The notes under the pieces: generated by a model | Told to the model about the DNA's origin: nothing | What the model saw: only the letters and a program-made list of their open reading frames with translations | Database searches by the model: none | NCBI RefSeq assembly: GCF_025699255.1 | Contig: NZ_JAILWA010000001.1 | Coordinates: forward strand, 124,001 to 188,000 | DNA: 64,000 nucleotides | Reading direction: 5' to 3' | Source: Nitrosopumilus sp. | GTDB taxonomy: Archaea > Thermoproteota > Nitrososphaeria > Nitrososphaerales > Nitrosopumilaceae | Made by a program: the position numbers and the translations under genes | In this document: positions 26,796 to 37,208 of the stretch, one piece after another | How the letters are laid out: each line of letters begins with the position of its first letter | How positions within the stretch are numbered: the stretch's first letter is position 1

Positions 26796-26894
26796 ATTTG
26801 AAATAAATTTTTCAGCTACATGGATTGTACGAATATGACGATTAAGAAAACCGTTACTCATTAATTGTATTTCGCAATGAGGGCATTGTACCAT
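26787..26894 (-). CDS. C2H2 zinc-finger microprotein
   Basis: 35 residues from ATG 26894: CPHC, then FLNRHIRTIH, a textbook C2H2 finger. The frame is open further upstream through more cysteines (HHCYLCCVNC), with a GTG that might be an alternative start. It overlaps the helicase 3' end by 9 bp. Confidence 0.6.
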   Translation of the reverse strand: MVQCPHCEIQLMSNGFLNRHIRTIHVAEKFISNLQ

Positions 26895-26982
26895 ATCTAT
26901 ACAATTCACACAACATAGATAACAATGATGGAATTTTAATGATAAAAATTATTCCAAAGTGGTACAAAGGACCAAATGATTA

Positions 26983-27168
26983 TTATAATGAATAATGAAC
27001 ATCACAAAATAATACTATTCCATTAGGTAATGTTTTAGCTGAAATAGAACATCCATCTTGCAACCCCTTCCCACAAACATAGCATTCCACTTTACTTACA
27101 GAAGTGGAACTATTTTGGGTTTTTAGGATCTGCATATCTTGTACAATTGTTTGATGTGTTCCCTGCAT
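26983..27168 (-). CDS. Small zinc-binding protein
   Basis: 61 residues from ATG 27168 with CYVCGKGLQDGC and FCDVHYSL, a Cys4/His site. A TATA-like TTTATAG near 27196-27202 lies upstream, next to the TACCGTA direct repeats. Divergent from trpE. Confidence 0.65.
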   Translation of the reverse strand: MQGTHQTIVQDMQILKTQNSSTSVSKVECYVCGKGLQDGCSISAKTLPNGIVLFCDVHYSL

Positions 27169-27202
27169 GATGTTTATTCTACGATCAACTAGACTATAAA
27201 GG

Positions 27203-27220
27203 TACCGTACTATACCGTAA
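27203..27220. promoter_or_regulatory. Two TACCGTA direct repeats one helical turn apart
   Basis: TACCGTAC (27203-27210) and TACCGTAA (27213-27220) are spaced exactly 10 bp, so a protein could bind both on one DNA face. They sit in the divergent region, next to the TATA box of the zinc gene at 27168 and about 95 bp before trpE. Confidence 0.4.
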
Positions 27221-27316
27221 TAATTTTATGCCTAAGGGATCAATATTATCCGACAAAAAAAGAGTGAAGACAATCTAATCACTTTAAATAATAAACCACC
27301 GGAATTTTGTTTATGG

Positions 27317-28666
27317 GTGGACACCTTTGGAAAAAAACAAGCAAAAGTAATACCTCTAGATTTATCTGAAAACCAATTCCAAATTTACAATAAAATTTCA
27401 AGAAATTATTCTCACTCATTTCTCTTTGAATCACTGACAGGTCCTGAAGAATTAGCTGAAACATCAGTAATGGGATTTGATCCTAAAATTATTCTAAAAG
27501 GATATTTAGACAAGGTAGAAATTATTGAAAAAGAAAAGACTACAACAATTCAAACAAAAGACCCATTTGGAGAATTAAAAAAACTACTAGACAAATCAGA
27601 TGATCAAAATTATAGATATCTTGGAGGAGCAGTAGGAGTAGTAAATTATGATTCAATTAGACTTGTCGAAAACATTTCAGATTATCACAATTCTCCACAA
27701 CCACTAATGGAATTTGGGATTTATGATGACGGAATTCTATACGACAAAATACATGAGAAATTATTTTATTTTTATCATGATGAAAACAGATTTGATAGAT
27801 TAAAAATTGAAAATAATTCATTTGGAGAATTTAACTCTAGTGAAGTCACGCCTAACATGAATGAAGAAGAATACTCAGAAATTGTAAACAAGGCAAAAAA
27901 ATACATTCATGACGGAGATGTTTTCCAAGTAGTACTTTCAAGGAAATTTACATTTGATGTTACTGGAGACAATCTAACATTGTATAAAACACTAAGAAAA
28001 TTAAATCCATCACCTTACATGTATCACTTGAAACAAGATAAAAAAACAATAATCGGCGCATCACCAGAAATGTTAGTTAGAATAACAGATGACAAAGTAG
28101 AAACATTTCCAATTGCAGGAACTAGAAAAATCACAGATGACGAAGAAAAGAACAAGGCATTATCTGAAGAACTAATCAACGATGAAAAAGAATTGGCAGA
28201 ACATACAATGTTGGTGGATTTAGGCAGAAACGATATTGGCAAAGTCTGCAAATATGGAACAGTTCATCCAGAATCATTAATGAAGATTAAGAGATTCAGT
28301 CATGTTCAGCATATAGTAAGTCATGTTGTGGGGAATTTGGCGCCTGAAAATGACATGTTTGATGCATTTCAGGCAGTATTTCCAGCCGGAACAGTATCAG
28401 GAGCGCCCAAAGTCAGAGCAATGGAAATTATTGATGAATTAGAAATAGAAGCAAGGGGGCCATATGCCGGAGCAGTAGGATATTTCTCGTATAACGGATG
28501 CTGCGACTTTGCAATTGCAATTAGGAGTATTTTCATAGAAAATGACAAAGGATTTGTGCAATCAGGAGCAGGGATAGTTTCAGATTCTATTGCAAAAAAT
28601 GAATTTAAAGAAACAGAACACAAAGCAGGAGCAATGCTTCAAGCATTAAAGGAGGCATCAAATTGA
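27317..28666 (+). CDS. trpE: Anthranilate synthase component I
   Basis: 449 residues from GTG 27317; TATA-like CTTTAAATAA at 27282-27291 predicts transcription starting near 27313. It makes anthranilate from chorismate with TrpG ammonia. Chorismate-binding motifs GASPEMLV, TFPIAGTRK and FPAGTVSGAPKVRAME are intact. First gene of the trp operon; stop overlaps trpG start. Confidence 0.95.
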   Translation: MDTFGKKQAKVIPLDLSENQFQIYNKISRNYSHSFLFESLTGPEELAETSVMGFDPKIILKGYLDKVEIIEKEKTTTIQTKDPFGELKKLLDKSDDQNYRYLGGAVGVVNYDSIRLVENISDYHNSPQPLMEFGIYDDGILYDKIHEKLFYFYHDENRFDRLKIENNSFGEFNSSEVTPNMNEEEYSEIVNKAKKYIHDGDVFQVVLSRKFTFDVTGDNLTLYKTLRKLNPSPYMYHLKQDKKTIIGASPEMLVRITDDKVETFPIAGTRKITDDEEKNKALSEELINDEKELAEHTMLVDLGRNDIGKVCKYGTVHPESLMKIKRFSHVQHIVSHVVGNLAPENDMFDAFQAVFPAGTVSGAPKVRAMEIIDELEIEARGPYAGAVGYFSYNGCCDFAIAIRSIFIENDKGFVQSGAGIVSDSIAKNEFKETEHKAGAMLQALKEASN

Positions 28667-29259
28667 AATTTCTAATTATTGATAATTATGACTCGTTTGT
28701 ATACAACATTGCACAGTATTTGGGAGAATTAGGAGTAGACTGTGATGTCATTAGAAATGACAAGATCACATTGCAGCAAATCAAAGAAAAAAACTATGAT
28801 GGAATAATCATTTCTCCCGGTCCAGGAACGCCAGAAGATAAAAAATATTTTGGAGTGTGTTCTGAAGTGATTAAAGATATTGGGCCAAGCATCCCTATAT
28901 TCGGAGTATGTTTAGGGCATCAAGGAATTATTGACGCATTTGGAGGCAAAGTAACTAATGCAGGATGTGTAAGACATGGAAAAACTAGTCCTGTTGAACA
29001 TTTAGAATCAAAATTATTTGCAAATGTGAAAAATCCATTCAGGGCAACAAGATATCACAGTTTAGTAGGAGATAAAACAATAATTCCAGAGGTTCTCAAA
29101 GTTACTGCTACTGCATCTGATGATGGAGAAGTCATGGCAATAGAGCATAAGAAATATCTAATTCAAGGTGTTCAATTTCATCCAGAATCAATAATGACAG
29201 AAGATGGAAAAAAGATCTTAGGTAATTTCATCAATCAAGTCAAGGAGAAAAAAAAATGA
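28663..29259 (+). CDS. trpG: Anthranilate synthase glutamine amidotransferase component II
   Basis: 198 residues from TTG 28663, overlapping the trpE stop by 4 bp. Class I amidotransferase triad: C83 (GVCLGHQG), H173 and E175 (QFHPES). Supplies ammonia to TrpE. Confidence 0.95.
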   Translation: MKFLIIDNYDSFVYNIAQYLGELGVDCDVIRNDKITLQQIKEKNYDGIIISPGPGTPEDKKYFGVCSEVIKDIGPSIPIFGVCLGHQGIIDAFGGKVTNAGCVRHGKTSPVEHLESKLFANVKNPFRATRYHSLVGDKTIIPEVLKVTATASDDGEVMAIEHKKYLIQGVQFHPESIMTEDGKKILGNFINQVKEKKK

Positions 29260-30302
29260 TATCAGAAATTATTTCAAAACTACAAGAAAAAACAGATCTC
29301 ACATATGATGAAATGAACAAGGTGATGACAGACGTTCTATCAGGCAAAACAAATGATAAAGAAAATACAGATTTCCTATCATCACTTGCAGATAAGGGAG
29401 AAACTGACGATGAACTTTTAGGAATGTTGGATAAAATGCAGGAATTTTCCCTCAAAGTTGAGGCCAAAAATCAAGGCACTTTAATTGACATGTGTGGAAC
29501 TGGAGGAGATAAACTGCAGACATTCAATATATCTACAACTGCATCATTTGTTGTAGCATCTGCTGGTGGAATAGTAGCAAAACATGGTAACAGGTCAAGT
29601 TCAGGAGTTTCAGGAAGTGCAGATATTTTTGAATATTTTGGATACGATTTAAATTCAGAACCTGCAAAGATTGCAGATATTTTGCAAAAACACAATATCT
29701 GCTTTATGTTTGCACAAAAATTTCATCCTGCAATGAGACATGTATCAGCAGCAAGAAAACAACTAGGTAAAAGAACAGCATTTAATCTTCTAGGGCCATT
29801 ATCAAATCCAGCAAATGTAAAAAATCAGCTAGTAGGAGTATTCTCAATTGAATATTTGGACAGATTACCATTATTACTCAAAAGAAAAGGTGCAGAAAAC
29901 ATAATGACTGTCCGTTCTGATGATGGAATGGATGAATTCTCCACAAGTTCAGTTAATCGAGTATGTGTATTAAAAAAAGATAAAGTGTTAATGAATGCAA
30001 TTGATCCCGAAGTATTAGGATTGCATAAATCAACATTGCAAGATATACAAATTACTACAAAAGAAGATGCAATAAGATCATTTGTCGGGGTGTTAAACAA
30101 TACTGCAAATGAAGCAATGATAGAAACTACTGCACTCAATGCAGCTGGAGGATTAATTGTTGCAAATATTTCTAAAAATTTTGAGGAAGCATTAGAACTA
30201 GCACTAGATACAATAAAGAGCGGTAAAGCATTTTCATTATTAAAAGAATTTGTACAAGATACAGGAGACATTTCAAAATTAGAGGAGATTGTTAATGGCT
30301 GA
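29256..30302 (+). CDS. trpD: Anthranilate phosphoribosyltransferase
   Basis: 348 residues. GTGGDKLQTFNIST and KHGNRSSSGVSGSAD are the PRPP and anthranilate binding loops. ATG overlaps the trpG stop (ATGA). Confidence 0.95.
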   Translation: MISEIISKLQEKTDLTYDEMNKVMTDVLSGKTNDKENTDFLSSLADKGETDDELLGMLDKMQEFSLKVEAKNQGTLIDMCGTGGDKLQTFNISTTASFVVASAGGIVAKHGNRSSSGVSGSADIFEYFGYDLNSEPAKIADILQKHNICFMFAQKFHPAMRHVSAARKQLGKRTAFNLLGPLSNPANVKNQLVGVFSIEYLDRLPLLLKRKGAENIMTVRSDDGMDEFSTSSVNRVCVLKKDKVLMNAIDPEVLGLHKSTLQDIQITTKEDAIRSFVGVLNNTANEAMIETTALNAAGGLIVANISKNFEEALELALDTIKSGKAFSLLKEFVQDTGDISKLEEIVNG

Positions 30303-31071
30303 AAATATTCTAAGAAAACTAGTAAACAATTCACAGATGGCAATTGACGATGGGGTGTATGATGTAGATGCAAATTTGGAAAAATCAGACAAAGACTTTC
30401 TGCAAATAATAAAAACAAATCCACATGCCACATTACTAACTGAAATAAAATTTTCATCTCCATCACTAGGAAAAATTAGAACCTTGACAGATCCAGTAAG
30501 CATTGCAAATCAAATGATTGCAGGAGGTTCAAAAGCACTCTCAGTTTTAACCCAGCCACACCTATTTCACGGCTCACCAGAGTATTTCATGAAGGTACGA
30601 GAGGCAGTAGATGTACCAATGCTGATGAAAGACATCATGATTGATAAAATTCAGATAGATGCTGCAAAGAAAATAGGAGCAGATTACATGTTAGTGATTC
30701 AATCATTATATGACCAAAAATTTCTATCAGATATTGACGAGTTTATAGATTATGGACATAAAAAAGGATTACAAATCTTACTTGAAGTACATACAAAACA
30801 GGAACTAGAAAATGCATTAAACACAAAAGCAGATCTTATTGGAATTAACAATAGAAATCTGGACACTCTAGAGATAGATCTTAAAACTACAGAAATTATT
30901 CTTGCAGGAATAAACAAATCAAGGCCAATTCTATCCGAAAGTGGAATAAACACGCCAGAAGATATTCAACGTCTAAAAAAGTGTGGAGCTGACGCATTTT
31001 TGATAGGATCAAGCATAATGCAAAGTGATAACATTGAAGAACAAGTAAGAAAACTGGTGAATGCGTATTGA
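30295..31071 (+). CDS. trpC: Indole-3-glycerol phosphate synthase
   Basis: 258 residues from ATG 30295, inside the end of trpD. TIM barrel with [10 protein letters not shown] (substrate Lys), LMKDIMID and [14 protein letters not shown]. No TrpF domain is fused. Confidence 0.95.
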   Translation: MAENILRKLVNNSQMAIDDGVYDVDANLEKSDKDFLQIIKTNPHATLLTEIKFSSPSLGKIRTLTDPVSIANQMIAGGSKALSVLTQPHLFHGSPEYFMKVREAVDVPMLMKDIMIDKIQIDAAKKIGADYMLVIQSLYDQKFLSDIDEFIDYGHKKGLQILLEVHTKQELENALNTKADLIGINNRNLDTLEIDLKTTEIILAGINKSRPILSESGINTPEDIQRLKKCGADAFLIGSSIMQSDNIEEQVRKLVNAY

Positions 31072-32258
31072 AATATCCTAAAAATGGTAGATTTGGAGAA
31101 TTTGGTGGAAAATATATTCCAGAAACTCTGGTTCCAGCAATTGAAGAATTAGAAGAAAATTATTTAAAATTTAAAAATGACAAAAAATTCAAAAAAGAAC
31201 TTGATCATTACCTTAAGATCTATGCAGGAAGACCAACTCCATTATACTATGCAAAAAATTTATCAGAAAAAATAGGAGGAGCTAAAATTTATCTCAAAAG
31301 AGAAGATTTGCTTCACGGAGGAGCTCATAAAATTAACAACACGTTAGGTCAAGCACTTCTTGCAAAAAAAATGAACAAGAAGAGAATCATAGCAGAAACA
31401 GGGGCAGGGCAACATGGAGTTGCAACTGCTATGGCATGTGCAGCACTTGGAATGAAAGCCGAAGTATACATGGGATATAGAGATACAATAAGACAAAAAC
31501 AAAACGTATTTCGAATGAACATGTTGGGATGCGAAGTTCATCCGGTTAAATCAGGCTCAAAAACGCTAAAAGATGCAATTAACGAGGCAATTCGTGATTG
31601 GATTACTAATGTTGAAAATACATATTATTTATTGGGATCAGCTGTTGGACCACATCCATATCCAGTTATGGTCAGAGATTTTCAAAGTGTCATTGGAAAT
31701 GAAATTAAATCACAGATGAAAAAAATTAACAACAAATCACCAGACACTGTGATTGCATGTGTAGGTGGAGGATCTAATGCCATAGGGACATTCTATCCAC
31801 TAGTTGATTCTAATTCAGAATTAATTGGAGTAGAAGCTGCAGGTCATGGTTTAAAATCAAAAAAACACTCAGCAACATTATCAGTTGGAAGTAAAGGAGT
31901 ATTACACGGAATGATGACATATCTGTTACAAGATAAAGAAGGTCAAATTACTGAAACTCATAGTATTTCTGCAGGATTGGATTATCCAGGAGTAGGTCCA
32001 GAACATTCTTTCTATAAAGATACAAAACGTGTAAAGTATCATGCAGCTACAGATACAGAAGTCATTGATGCATTTCTAACACTGACAAAAACTGAAGGAA
32101 TTATTCCAGCTTTAGAATCATCTCATGCAATTGCAGAAGCAATCAAGGTTGCAAGAAAAAGTAAAAAATCCGAATCAATTGTAGTAACACTCTCAGGACG
32201 TGGAGACAAAGACATAGAAGAAGTACAAAATTATTTGAAGAAACATGACAAGAATTAA
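31068..32258 (+). CDS. trpB: Tryptophan synthase beta chain
   Basis: 396 residues from TTG 31068 overlapping trpC. PLP lysine in [13 protein letters not shown], catalytic-loop AETGAGQHG, phosphate loop GGGSNAIG. This is the TrpB1 type that pairs with TrpA. Confidence 0.96.
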   Translation: MKYPKNGRFGEFGGKYIPETLVPAIEELEENYLKFKNDKKFKKELDHYLKIYAGRPTPLYYAKNLSEKIGGAKIYLKREDLLHGGAHKINNTLGQALLAKKMNKKRIIAETGAGQHGVATAMACAALGMKAEVYMGYRDTIRQKQNVFRMNMLGCEVHPVKSGSKTLKDAINEAIRDWITNVENTYYLLGSAVGPHPYPVMVRDFQSVIGNEIKSQMKKINNKSPDTVIACVGGGSNAIGTFYPLVDSNSELIGVEAAGHGLKSKKHSATLSVGSKGVLHGMMTYLLQDKEGQITETHSISAGLDYPGVGPEHSFYKDTKRVKYHAATDTEVIDAFLTLTKTEGIIPALESSHAIAEAIKVARKSKKSESIVVTLSGRGDKDIEEVQNYLKKHDKN

Positions 32259-33045
32259 AGAAAAATTTACAGAATTGGAATCAAAAAACCAAAAGGCCCT
32301 AATATCATACATCATGGTAGGATTTCCAAATGAAAAATCAACAATGGCAACGATAAGAGGATTGGTAAAGGGAGGAGTAGACATCATAGAGTTAGGATTT
32401 CCATTTTCAGATCCATTAGCAGATGGACCTGTAATTCAAAATGCAAGCACAATTTCACTTGAAAAAGGAACAAAAATAGTAAATTTCTTCAACATAGTGA
32501 AAAAGATCAGAAAAGAGACAGACATTCCATTGGTACTCATGACATATACAAATATTCTGTACCACAAAGGATATTCAAAATTTATCTCAGAGGCAAAAAA
32601 AGTGGGAATTGATGGATTTATCCTTCCAGATATGTCAATTGAAGAATCACAAGAATATCTAAAAGCAGCTAAAAATAATTCAGACACAATATTTCTAATC
32701 TCACCAAACACTAGTAAATCAAGAATTCAAAAAATATCAAATGCATCATCAGGATTTTTGTATCTGGTTGCAGTGTTTGGAACTACAGGAGTTAAAACAG
32801 GAATTAAAAAGTATACGTTAGATGCAATCAAACAAGTCAAAAAACAAATCAAAGGAAAAATTCCAATAGGAGTAGGGTTTGGAGTGTCAACTCCAGAAGA
32901 TGTAAAAAAATACATCAAAGCAGGTGCAGATGCAGTAATTGTAGGTAGTGCATACTTAAAATTAATAGAAAAGACGCCTCAAAATCAACTGGAAGTAAAA
33001 ATTGCTTCGTTTACAAAGAAGCTTAAAAAACAAACTATCATCTAA
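32245..33045 (+). CDS. trpA: Tryptophan synthase alpha chain
   Basis: 266 residues, ATG 32245 within the end of trpB. Catalytic Glu and Asp in [16 protein letters not shown]; phosphate-binding [12 protein letters not shown]. Last gene of trpEGDCBA; trpF is absent from the operon. Confidence 0.96.
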   Translation: MTRIKEKFTELESKNQKALISYIMVGFPNEKSTMATIRGLVKGGVDIIELGFPFSDPLADGPVIQNASTISLEKGTKIVNFFNIVKKIRKETDIPLVLMTYTNILYHKGYSKFISEAKKVGIDGFILPDMSIEESQEYLKAAKNNSDTIFLISPNTSKSRIQKISNASSGFLYLVAVFGTTGVKTGIKKYTLDAIKQVKKQIKGKIPIGVGFGVSTPEDVKKYIKAGADAVIVGSAYLKLIEKTPQNQLEVKIASFTKKLKKQTII

Positions 33046-33060
33046 AACAAAATCGTCTAA

Positions 33061-33124
33061 GTTGGCGGTCAGATGTTCTAACTTTCACGGAGGGGAACTC
33101 AATTTCAGTTAATGGCCGCCAAAC
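33061..33124. ncRNA. GC-rich putative structured RNA after trpA
   Basis: TTGGCGGTC (33062-33070) pairs with GGCCGCCAA (33114-33122) in a 9-bp stem with one T-G wobble, closing about 43 nt that contains GTTC (33075-33078) and GAAC (33095-33098). The GC content is far above the surrounding DNA. Not a tRNA: no T-arm. It may be a small RNA, a trp 3' element, or a guide RNA; strand unknown. The rest of 33046-33254 holds nothing I can name. Confidence 0.45.
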
Positions 33125-33254
33125 TAGAGGTTCTCACTAGATTATATCTAAAGAAAGATAAAAAATTAGTGTTCAAAAATTCTAAAATTCATTTGAAAAT
33201 ATACAAAATAATTTACATGTGTAAAGATACAAAATTAATTTAATTTTTAGAAAT

Positions 33255-33677
33255 TTATTGATCGTTTTGATTATCATAAAGCATTCTTGCTTCTTGCCAA
33301 GAATACCAAACCAATTTCCAAGTTAGATCATCTATCTCTTGTTTTTGTTTTTCTGTAATTTGATTACCACGTAAATTAAAAATTATTTTTCCTCTCATTG
33401 TTCCCAATCTAACTCCCAACATCACACATTCACGATAATTTTTGGGTAATGAACATCCTCTAAAAATATCAGAAGAAGAATCAAAAACATCAAAATGTTC
33501 AGACCTCCATTGAAAATTGGATTTGTTAAACACTTCAAGAATTAATGAAACAGTATCGTAGTCGAGTTGTTTATTCTTTAATTTTTCTTTAATGATATCA
33601 TCATAGATTGTTTTCAATTCTCTACCCAGTTTTTTCTCAAATTTTTTGTGAGGTTTAGATTCTAAATTTTTACTCAA
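33255..33677 (-). CDS. Hypothetical protein
   Basis: 140 residues from TTG 33677. A TATA-like CTATTTAT (opposite-strand ATAAATAG) at about 33699-33706 is centred 26 bp upstream, supporting the leaderless TTG. Helical, basic at the N-terminus, with motif WYSWQEARMLYDN. Unknown function. Confidence 0.65.
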   Translation of the reverse strand: MSKNLESKPHKKFEKKLGRELKTIYDDIIKEKLKNKQLDYDTVSLILEVFNKSNFQWRSEHFDVFDSSSDIFRGCSLPKNYRECVMLGVRLGTMRGKIIFNLRGNQITEKQKQEIDDLTWKLVWYSWQEARMLYDNQNDQ

Positions 33678-33713
33678 TAAATTACGAATTAATTACTCCT
33701 ATTTATCAAAACA

Positions 33714-33854
33714 ATGCTCAATCAGGCAAAGAATTTAGAAGAAAGAAACAGCATATCATTAATGGAAATAGAACAATTTTTAGTTCCAATAGCAATAATT
33801 TTAGCAGTAGGAATTTTTGTAGGGTCTAGATTATGGATTTTGTTTAAAAAATAG
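33714..33854 (+). CDS. 46-residue single-pass membrane protein
   Basis: ATG 33714 gives a short hydrophilic head and a membrane helix (VPIAIILAVGIFVGSRLWIL). TATA-like AATTAATTA at 33688-33696 lies about 23 bp upstream. An internal ATG would leave 30 residues. Divergent, with overlapping promoter, from the gene at 33255. Confidence 0.55.
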   Translation: MLNQAKNLEERNSISLMEIEQFLVPIAIILAVGIFVGSRLWILFKK

Positions 33855-34653
33855 ACAGTTTAGAACGAGTTAAAAAAAGGGCAGAAGAAAGTCCAATTCC
33901 CAATATGCCTAATGCCAAAAATCCGAATTCTGGGATTACCTTGGTGCCAATAATTTTAATTTCAGAAGAATCAACAGTTAAAGGAATTATCAGTTTAGTG
34001 CCAGAAGAAGTCATCTCACTTTCAAAATCAGTCATTGAACCATCAACTAAGACAGTATTTGGGTTTTCAATTAATTTTTCAGGAAGAACAAGAGTAATTT
34101 GCTCATTTTCAGTAGTTCCAGATATTCTAAAAGTTAAGCTTTGATTATCAGGACTAACGTGAACTGCCTTTTGTAAATTGGTATCCAGAATATATTTTAC
34201 TTCAAACCCCAACCCGTTTTCACTAAAACCAGAACCTACATTGTGAATTGATTGAACAGTGCCGGGATTCTTTACCACATGAACTATTCCACTCATCCAA
34301 GGATGAAGACTACAAAAATAGTAAAAATCACCTAGATCAGAAAATTTTCTTTGGTAAGAACTTCCTGCATCAATAAATCCACTATCAAAAAGACCATCAA
34401 GTTCTCCAGAAGAGGTAACTGAGGTAATGGTATGAAATGCCATGTCAGCATTTTTCCAAATAACTACATCATCAGGAAATACTGTAATTTCGCCGGTTGT
34501 GATACCAGTAGATTTCTCAGACCAAAAGAAAGGAGCACCAGGATCAGATGCACCAGAAGGCATTGTGATTTCAAAAGATTCAGCAAAAGCAGGTACGCCA
34601 ATGCTAGAAATCAATGAAATAGATAATAGAATTAGAAACAAGAAAATCCTCAT
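33844..34653 (-). CDS. Plastocyanin-like cupredoxin with C-terminal PEF-type anchor
   Basis: 269 residues from ATG 34653 (an upstream frame to 34743 would run into pyrG). Signal peptide ending near PAFA-ES. Blue copper domain with ligands H74, C114, H117, M120 (FCSLHPWM). A second beta domain follows, then VIPEFGFLALG and a membrane helix with basic end, the archaeal PEF sorting/anchor pattern. Extracellular electron carrier or copper protein. Confidence 0.88.
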   Translation of the reverse strand: MRIFLFLILLSISLISSIGVPAFAESFEITMPSGASDPGAPFFWSEKSTGITTGEITVFPDDVVIWKNADMAFHTITSVTSSGELDGLFDSGFIDAGSSYQRKFSDLGDFYYFCSLHPWMSGIVHVVKNPGTVQSIHNVGSGFSENGLGFEVKYILDTNLQKAVHVSPDNQSLTFRISGTTENEQITLVLPEKLIENPNTVLVDGSMTDFESEMTSSGTKLIIPLTVDSSEIKIIGTKVIPEFGFLALGILGIGLSSALFLTRSKLSIF

Positions 34654-34733
34654 ATCATAATTAAATAATATCCAGTATTTCAATTGATCAAGATCGACAA
34701 AACATACAAAAACTAGACAAACATTAGTTGAAT

Positions 34734-36338
34734 GTGCAGACAAAGTTTATTTTTGTCACAGGTGGTGTGATGTCTGGCCTTGGTAAAGGCGTAACAACTT
34801 CCTCGATTGCAAAACTCTTACAATTAGCAGATCAAAAAGTATCGTGTATCAAAATAGATCCATATCTAAATTATGATGCAGGAACTATGAATCCAGTAGC
34901 ACATGGAGAGGTCTTTGTCACAGAAGATGGAGGAGAGTGCGATATGGACATAGGGAATTATGAAAGATTTCTAAATCAAAACATACCTAAAAGTCACAAC
35001 ATTACAACTGCACAAGTATACTCATCAGTAATAGAGGCAGAAAGGAAAGGGGAATATTTAGGAGCATGTGTTCAAATCATACCGCATATCACAGATGAGA
35101 TCAAGAATAGAATAACAAGTATTGCAGATGATGAAAAATTAGATTTTTTGATAGTTGAATGTGGAGGAACTGTAGGAGATATTGAATCACTTCCATTTTT
35201 AGAGGCATTAAGACAAATGAGAGTAGAAGAAGGACCACAAAGCGTAATTTTTGTGCATGTAACACTAGCCCCATCTCTAGATGTAGTTGGAGAACAAAAA
35301 ACAAAGCCAACTCAACACAGCGTTCAAGAATTAAGAAGAATTGGTATTCAGCCGGATTTTTTGGCAGTTCGATGCACCTTACCATTAGAAGAGAAAACAA
35401 AAAAGAAAATTGCAATGTTTACAAATGTCACTACAAATGATGTGTTATCATGTCATGATGCAAAATCAATTTTCGAAGTTCCTCAGATGTTATATGATCA
35501 AGGAATAATGGATTCTATATTTACAAAGTTTGGAAAAGTAGGGATGGTTAACGCATCATCTAATTGGGATAAATGGAATGAAATTGCAAAAAGCATGATC
35601 AATCATGAAAGCAACAAAATCAAAATAGCAATGGTTGGAAAGTATGTGACATTAACAGACAGTTATGTAAGTGTCAATCATGCATTAAGACATGCAGGAG
35701 CAAGTATTGATAAATCAATAGATATAGATTGGATAGATTCTGAATCGATTACAGATTATAGTATACTGTCAAATTATGATGGAATTTTAGTTCCAGGAGG
35801 ATTTGGAACTAGAGGTTCCGAGGGAATTATTCAAACTGCAAATTATGCCAGAGAGAAGAACATTCCATATCTGGGCATATGTTTTGGATTCCAACTTGCA
35901 GCAATTGCGTTTGGAAGAAATGTTTTGAATTTAGAAGATGCAAATTCAACAGAAATTAAAAGAGATGCAAAAAATCCAATTGTAGATTTACTTCCTGAAC
36001 AAAAAAATATTTCAGATATGGGGGGATCATTAAGATTAGGAGCTAATGAAGTATTCATAAAAGAAAATACAAATGCTCAAAAAATATACAACACAACTAC
36101 CATTAGCAAACGCCACAGGCATAGATATGAAATCAACAAGGAATACATTCCAGAATTTGAGAAAAATGGATTAATATTCTCGGCAGATAGCGATAAAGGA
36201 AAAAGAATGGAGATGTTAGAAATTCCTTCTCATAAATTTTATCTCGGAGTGCAATTTCACCCAGAATTTAACAGTAGACCAGGATTCCCAGAAGAAGCAT
36301 TTTCAGCTTTTGTCAAGGCATCTTCTGAAAAAAATTGA
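34734..36338 (+). CDS. pyrG: CTP synthase
   Basis: 534-536 residues; the start is GTG 34734 ([19 protein letters not shown]) or TTG 34728. N-terminal ATP-dependent synthetase domain with the [10 protein letters not shown] loop; C-terminal glutaminase with the nucleophile in LGICFGFQ and QFHPEF. Makes CTP from UTP and glutamine. Confidence 0.96.
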   Translation: MQTKFIFVTGGVMSGLGKGVTTSSIAKLLQLADQKVSCIKIDPYLNYDAGTMNPVAHGEVFVTEDGGECDMDIGNYERFLNQNIPKSHNITTAQVYSSVIEAERKGEYLGACVQIIPHITDEIKNRITSIADDEKLDFLIVECGGTVGDIESLPFLEALRQMRVEEGPQSVIFVHVTLAPSLDVVGEQKTKPTQHSVQELRRIGIQPDFLAVRCTLPLEEKTKKKIAMFTNVTTNDVLSCHDAKSIFEVPQMLYDQGIMDSIFTKFGKVGMVNASSNWDKWNEIAKSMINHESNKIKIAMVGKYVTLTDSYVSVNHALRHAGASIDKSIDIDWIDSESITDYSILSNYDGILVPGGFGTRGSEGIIQTANYAREKNIPYLGICFGFQLAAIAFGRNVLNLEDANSTEIKRDAKNPIVDLLPEQKNISDMGGSLRLGANEVFIKENTNAQKIYNTTTISKRHRHRYEINKEYIPEFEKNGLIFSADSDKGKRMEMLEIPSHKFYLGVQFHPEFNSRPGFPEEAFSAFVKASSEKN

Positions 36339-36430
36339 ATCGATGTTGAAATTTTTACAATATTTGGTGTAAAATATTATGCCTAAAAACAAGTATAGTG
36401 TTTTTAGAAATAGAAATAGTATGAAGATAT

Positions 36431-36452
36431 GTTTGTAATACTAATTACAAAC
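36431..36452. promoter_or_regulatory. 9-bp inverted repeat upstream of matrixin promoter
   Basis: GTTTGTAAT-ACTA-ATTACAAAC ends about 7 bp before the TATA-like AATAATATATG at 36459-36469 of the metalloprotease gene, the classic place for an operator. It could also form a hairpin behind pyrG. Confidence 0.45.
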
Positions 36453-36486
36453 TTATGAATAATATATGCTATGATTTTCATACTTT

Positions 36487-37092
36487 ATGAGATACATCAT
36501 ATTGTTATGCTTAGCGGCAATAACAATCATCACACCATTAGATATTTTTTCTGAAGAGGATGATCAATGGAATGAGTTAAGAAAATGGAAAAAAATTCCT
36601 GATGATAAAATCCCAGTTTTAATAGTAAGAGATGCAAAAGTTAGTCAAAATCAAGTAGACATAGTTGAAAATGCTATTAATTCAAAAGAAGTAAAAAATT
36701 CAAGAACGTTATTTTTAGGATGGAATGAAGGAATTAAGGAAATTTCAAAATCTTTTGGAGTAAAAGTTCCAACATTAGAAATTCAATACAAACTAGAAAG
36801 TGTAGAAGCAATAACAATACATCTTAAAGACAAATCAAGTTCAAACAACTATAATGGATATACAAATCTATTTTATGATAAAAATGGAAATATTCAAAGA
36901 GCAATGATAACAATCTACAACACAGATGAACTTAATAAAATTGAAGTAGAATCAATAATTAGACACGAGCTAGGTCATGCATTAGGACTAGGACACACCA
37001 ATAAAGAAAATGATTTGATGCAGCCAAAAATCAATATCAATTATAATTTAATTTCATTCTTAGATTTGAAAACTCTTGCAAATATTTACTGA
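36487..37092 (+). CDS. Matrixin-like exported metalloprotease
   Basis: 201 residues with signal peptide (YIILLCLAAITIITPLDIF) and HELGHALGLGH plus Met-turn LMQP. Shorter than the matrixin at 14114 and without its coiled coil. TATA box centred about 24 bp upstream. Confidence 0.85.
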   Translation: MRYIILLCLAAITIITPLDIFSEEDDQWNELRKWKKIPDDKIPVLIVRDAKVSQNQVDIVENAINSKEVKNSRTLFLGWNEGIKEISKSFGVKVPTLEIQYKLESVEAITIHLKDKSSSNNYNGYTNLFYDKNGNIQRAMITIYNTDELNKIEVESIIRHELGHALGLGHTNKENDLMQPKININYNLISFLDLKTLANIY

Positions 37093-37208
37093 TTTAGCAG
37101 AAGAATGTTATTTTCAATTAAAATTCACACTCACTACCAAGAATAAATTCCAAAAATGGGAATTTCTAAGATTATGTAAATAACATACACAGTCAGAAAA
37201 ATAGAGTA

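Noticed and set aside
29825-30466. 213-residue minus-strand frame across trpD and trpC
   Set aside because: Shadow of two conserved trp genes; no independent evidence.
33061-33124. GC-rich hairpin considered as a tRNA
   Set aside because: Stem and length do not give a T-arm, anticodon arm or a GTTCRANYC loop.
36378-36437. 19-residue frame MPKNKYSVFRNRN before the second matrixin
   Set aside because: Very short, ends within the palindrome and has no promoter; ignored.
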